From Leifsonia sp. CL147 (lineage in GTDB: Bacteria > Actinomycetota > Actinomycetes > Actinomycetales > Microbacteriaceae): a stretch of DNA of 35,165 nt. Positions within the stretch are counted from its first letter, which is position 1. Each line of letters begins with the position of its first letter. The stretch spans positions 1 to 35,165 of the forward strand of contig NZ_FOTM01000027.1 in assembly GCF_900114565.1 (NCBI RefSeq). Reading direction: 5' to 3'. This document shows, piece after piece, positions 33,884 to 35,165 of this stretch. A model generated the notes under the pieces. The model made no database searches, had not been told where the DNA came from, and saw only the letters and a program-made list of their open reading frames with translations. The position numbers were made by a program, and so were the translations under genes.

Positions 33884-34822
33884 ATGAAGGCCGGTGAACG
33901 AATCCCGCTTATCAAGGCAGCGGCGGACGCCCTGTTGGCTCAGTTCGATGACGCTCTTCTAGTGCTCGGCCAGTTTGGCATTGATACCGAGGGCTGGAGT
34001 TGGTACGACTCGGACGATAGCCGCCGCAAGTTCCTACTAGGCACGATTCAAACTGCCACGGACACGCAGCTCATCGACCTTCATGACTTCCTAATCGGGA
34101 GCGATCAGGCTCCCGTGTCCGTTTCTGCGGACGACGATCCGTGGACAGAACTGCCGATTCGAGTCTTTCTCTCACACAAATGGGAAGACGCTGAGTGGGT
34201 AACCGCGCTGCGGTCGAATTTGGCGAAGTACGGAATCAGCGCCTTCGTAGCACACAAAGACATCACCCCGTCAAAGCACTGGCGTGAGGTGATTAAGGCG
34301 GGACTTCGAAGCTGCCACATGATGGTGGCAGTGCTGCACGACGACTTCCACACGAGCCAGTGGTGCGATCAAGAAGTCGGCTGGGCGCTTGGGCGAGGCA
34401 TTCCGATCGCAACCGTAAGACGCACACTGGAATTCGATCGCGGGGAGGACGGCTTTCTCGAGGAAGTACAAGACATCCAACTGGACCCAGGGAAGGCCTC
34501 CGGTGAGATGCGAGCGGCGCAGGAAATTTTCCGGGCCGCCATCCGTACCGTGAAGCCGCCCGAGCTCGTTCGGCGCGCGATTGCGGAGGCACTAGTCACG
34601 TCTCCGTCCTTCGAGAACTCCCGAAACCTCTTCCCCGCGATACAGCGACAAGACCAATGGGAGCAGGAGAGCTTGGACCGCCTTAAGTACGCGGTTCAGA
34701 CGAACCGCCAGGTCTACGAAGCGCGGGTAACGGATCAGCCTCTCCCCGCCCTGATCCAGGACATTGTGGACCAGTACGAGCCCAAGCCAACCGTCTGGAC
34801 CACCGAGGAGACACCGTTCTAG
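33884..34822 (+). CDS. TIR-domain protein, probable immune effector
   Basis: The 312-aa protein has a central TIR domain at about 91-180: IRVFLSHKWEDAEW (first strand and loop), YGISAFVAHKDI, then PSKHWREVIKAGLRSCHMMV, in which E135 occupies the place of the catalytic glutamate of NAD-cleaving TIR enzymes, and SQWCDQEVGWALGRGIPI. Residues 1-85 are a helical domain I do not recognise (ALLVLGQFGIDTEGWSWYD), and 225-312 a second unknown helical region. No membrane segment or signal is seen. Sampled GC is about 52-58%, against roughly 70% in neighbours, with tRNA-Gly before it and an IS after it, so transfer is likely. Bacterial TIR proteins commonly serve in phage defence by depleting NAD or making a signal nucleotide. 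Which applies here is unknown. Confidence 0.88.
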   Translation: MKAGERIPLIKAAADALLAQFDDALLVLGQFGIDTEGWSWYDSDDSRRKFLLGTIQTATDTQLIDLHDFLIGSDQAPVSVSADDDPWTELPIRVFLSHKWEDAEWVTALRSNLAKYGISAFVAHKDITPSKHWREVIKAGLRSCHMMVAVLHDDFHTSQWCDQEVGWALGRGIPIATVRRTLEFDRGEDGFLEEVQDIQLDPGKASGEMRAAQEIFRAAIRTVKPPELVRRAIAEALVTSPSFENSRNLFPAIQRQDQWEQESLDRLKYAVQTNRQVYEARVTDQPLPALIQDIVDQYEPKPTVWTTEETPF

Positions 34823-35165
34823 GGCGTGTCTCCTAATTGGTGGGTCCAGGCGATGACGGCGTTGAGGACTGCTGCAGATCGGTAGACGGTTGCGAGTTTG
34901 TCGTAGCGGGTGGCGATGCCGCGCCATTGCTTGAGTGCGGCGAAGCGGCGTTCGATAACGTTGCGGCCCCGGTAGTCGTCTCGGTCGTAGCTGACGGGTC
35001 GTCCGCCTCGGGATCCGCGGCGGAGGCGGTGGCCGATCTGGTCTGATGGTTGCGGGATGACCGCTTGGATGCCGCGGTCGCGCAGGTGCTGGCGGATCGC
35101 TCGGGACGAGTAGGCCTTGTCGCCGCGGAGCCGGTCGGGCCGGGTCCTGGGCCGGCCGGCGGGAC
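34819..35165 (-). CDS. IS5-type transposase, C-terminal part (cut by window edge)
   Basis: The last 115 codons of a DDE transposase are read on the minus strand. GDKAYSSRAIRQHLRDRGIQ holds the second catalytic Asp, and NVIERRFAALKQWRGIATRY holds the final Glu. The end is AVLNAVIAWTHQLGDTP, typical of IS5-family (IS427/ISL2-like) elements common in Actinobacteria. The stop codon TAG lies at 34819-34821 inside the CTAG that borders the element. The N-terminal part is beyond the window. Confidence 0.88.
   Translation of the reverse strand, partial: PAGRPRTRPDRLRGDKAYSSRAIRQHLRDRGIQAVIPQPSDQIGHRLRRGSRGGRPVSYDRDDYRGRNVIERRFAALKQWRGIATRYDKLATVYRSAAVLNAVIAWTHQLGDTP
34819..35165. mobile_element. IS5-family insertion sequence, one end
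   Basis: The element end reads GGGCGTGTCTCCTAATT from 34823, directly after CTAG (34819-34822). CTAG is a typical IS5-group target, so it is probably one copy of the target duplication. The other end and its duplicate are outside the window, so the boundary is not proven. Confidence 0.75.

Noticed and set aside
33884-34822. Thoeris system
   Set aside because: A TIR gene is present but no ThsA-like (SIR2/SLOG) effector is in the window. Thoeris would need a partner beyond the right edge.
34592-34927. Plain gene on the minus strand covering the IS end and the TIR gene
   Set aside because: It is in a different frame from the transposase, is rich in Arg/Pro/His, and crosses the IS boundary. The IS5-type reading frame explains this region better.

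Overview
The window comes from a high-GC actinobacterium, most likely a member of Micrococcales close to Microbacteriaceae (Leifsonia-like). Support for this includes the gene order rplU-rpmA-obgE-proB-proA followed by nadD and rsfS, the pair clpP1-clpP2 next to tig and clpX, a T-box leader on ileS, many GTG starts, and several genes whose -10 box lies so close to the start codon that the mRNA must be leaderless. The family-level assignment is inference; nothing in the window names the organism.

Layout. 1-1830: the tail of an unidentified (perhaps transposase) gene, a LacI-type regulator and a small membrane protein, ended by a strong bidirectional terminator shared with tRNA-Ala(GGC). 1925-9863, all on the minus strand: promoter and long leader of rplU, then rplU, rpmA, obgE, proB, proA, a one-helix membrane protein, nadD, a long disordered membrane-anchored protein, rsfS and a zinc-ribbon protein. 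9937-13841: a DUF4031 gene converges on an RNase E/G gene with a 50-bp perfect palindrome between them, and a VKOR-family redox protein follows. 13850-14105: seven 15-bp palindromes spaced at exactly 40 bp. 14138-19945, minus strand: ileS under a T-box riboswitch, then folC, a DUF4233 membrane protein and ndk. 20137-22146: a TetR regulator divergent from an MFS transporter with an operator-like palindrome between them. 22229-28317, plus strand: valS, two tandem GNAT acetyltransferases, a small acidic protein and an M3 metallopeptidase. 28336-33582, minus strand: tRNA-Pro(UGG), tig, clpP1, clpP2, a stand-alone ABC-type ATPase and clpX. 33702-35165: tRNA-Gly(UCC), a TIR-domain protein of clearly lower GC, and the end of an IS5-type transposase.

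Functionally this is mostly housekeeping: translation and its control (two ribosomal proteins, two tRNA synthetases, three tRNAs, Obg, RsfS, trigger factor), Clp proteolysis, proline, NAD, folate and nucleotide metabolism, and RNA turnover. Accessory DNA is limited to the two ends: the LacI neighbourhood at the left and the tRNA-Gly/TIR/IS cluster at the right.

The most unusual content is structural. It comprises the exact 40-bp-period palindrome array, a set of gene-end inverted repeats sharing a CGT-S-ACG core, in-frame and non-coding 15-bp tandem repeats at seven loci, a recurrent leaderless promoter geometry (-10 box, 6 nt, start codon), and one CTAG tetranucleotide that supplies stop codons to both the TIR gene and the IS transposase. 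The best candidate for an undescribed system is the single-gene TIR protein (putative NADase-type immune effector) with unrecognised flanking domains, next to tRNA-Gly.
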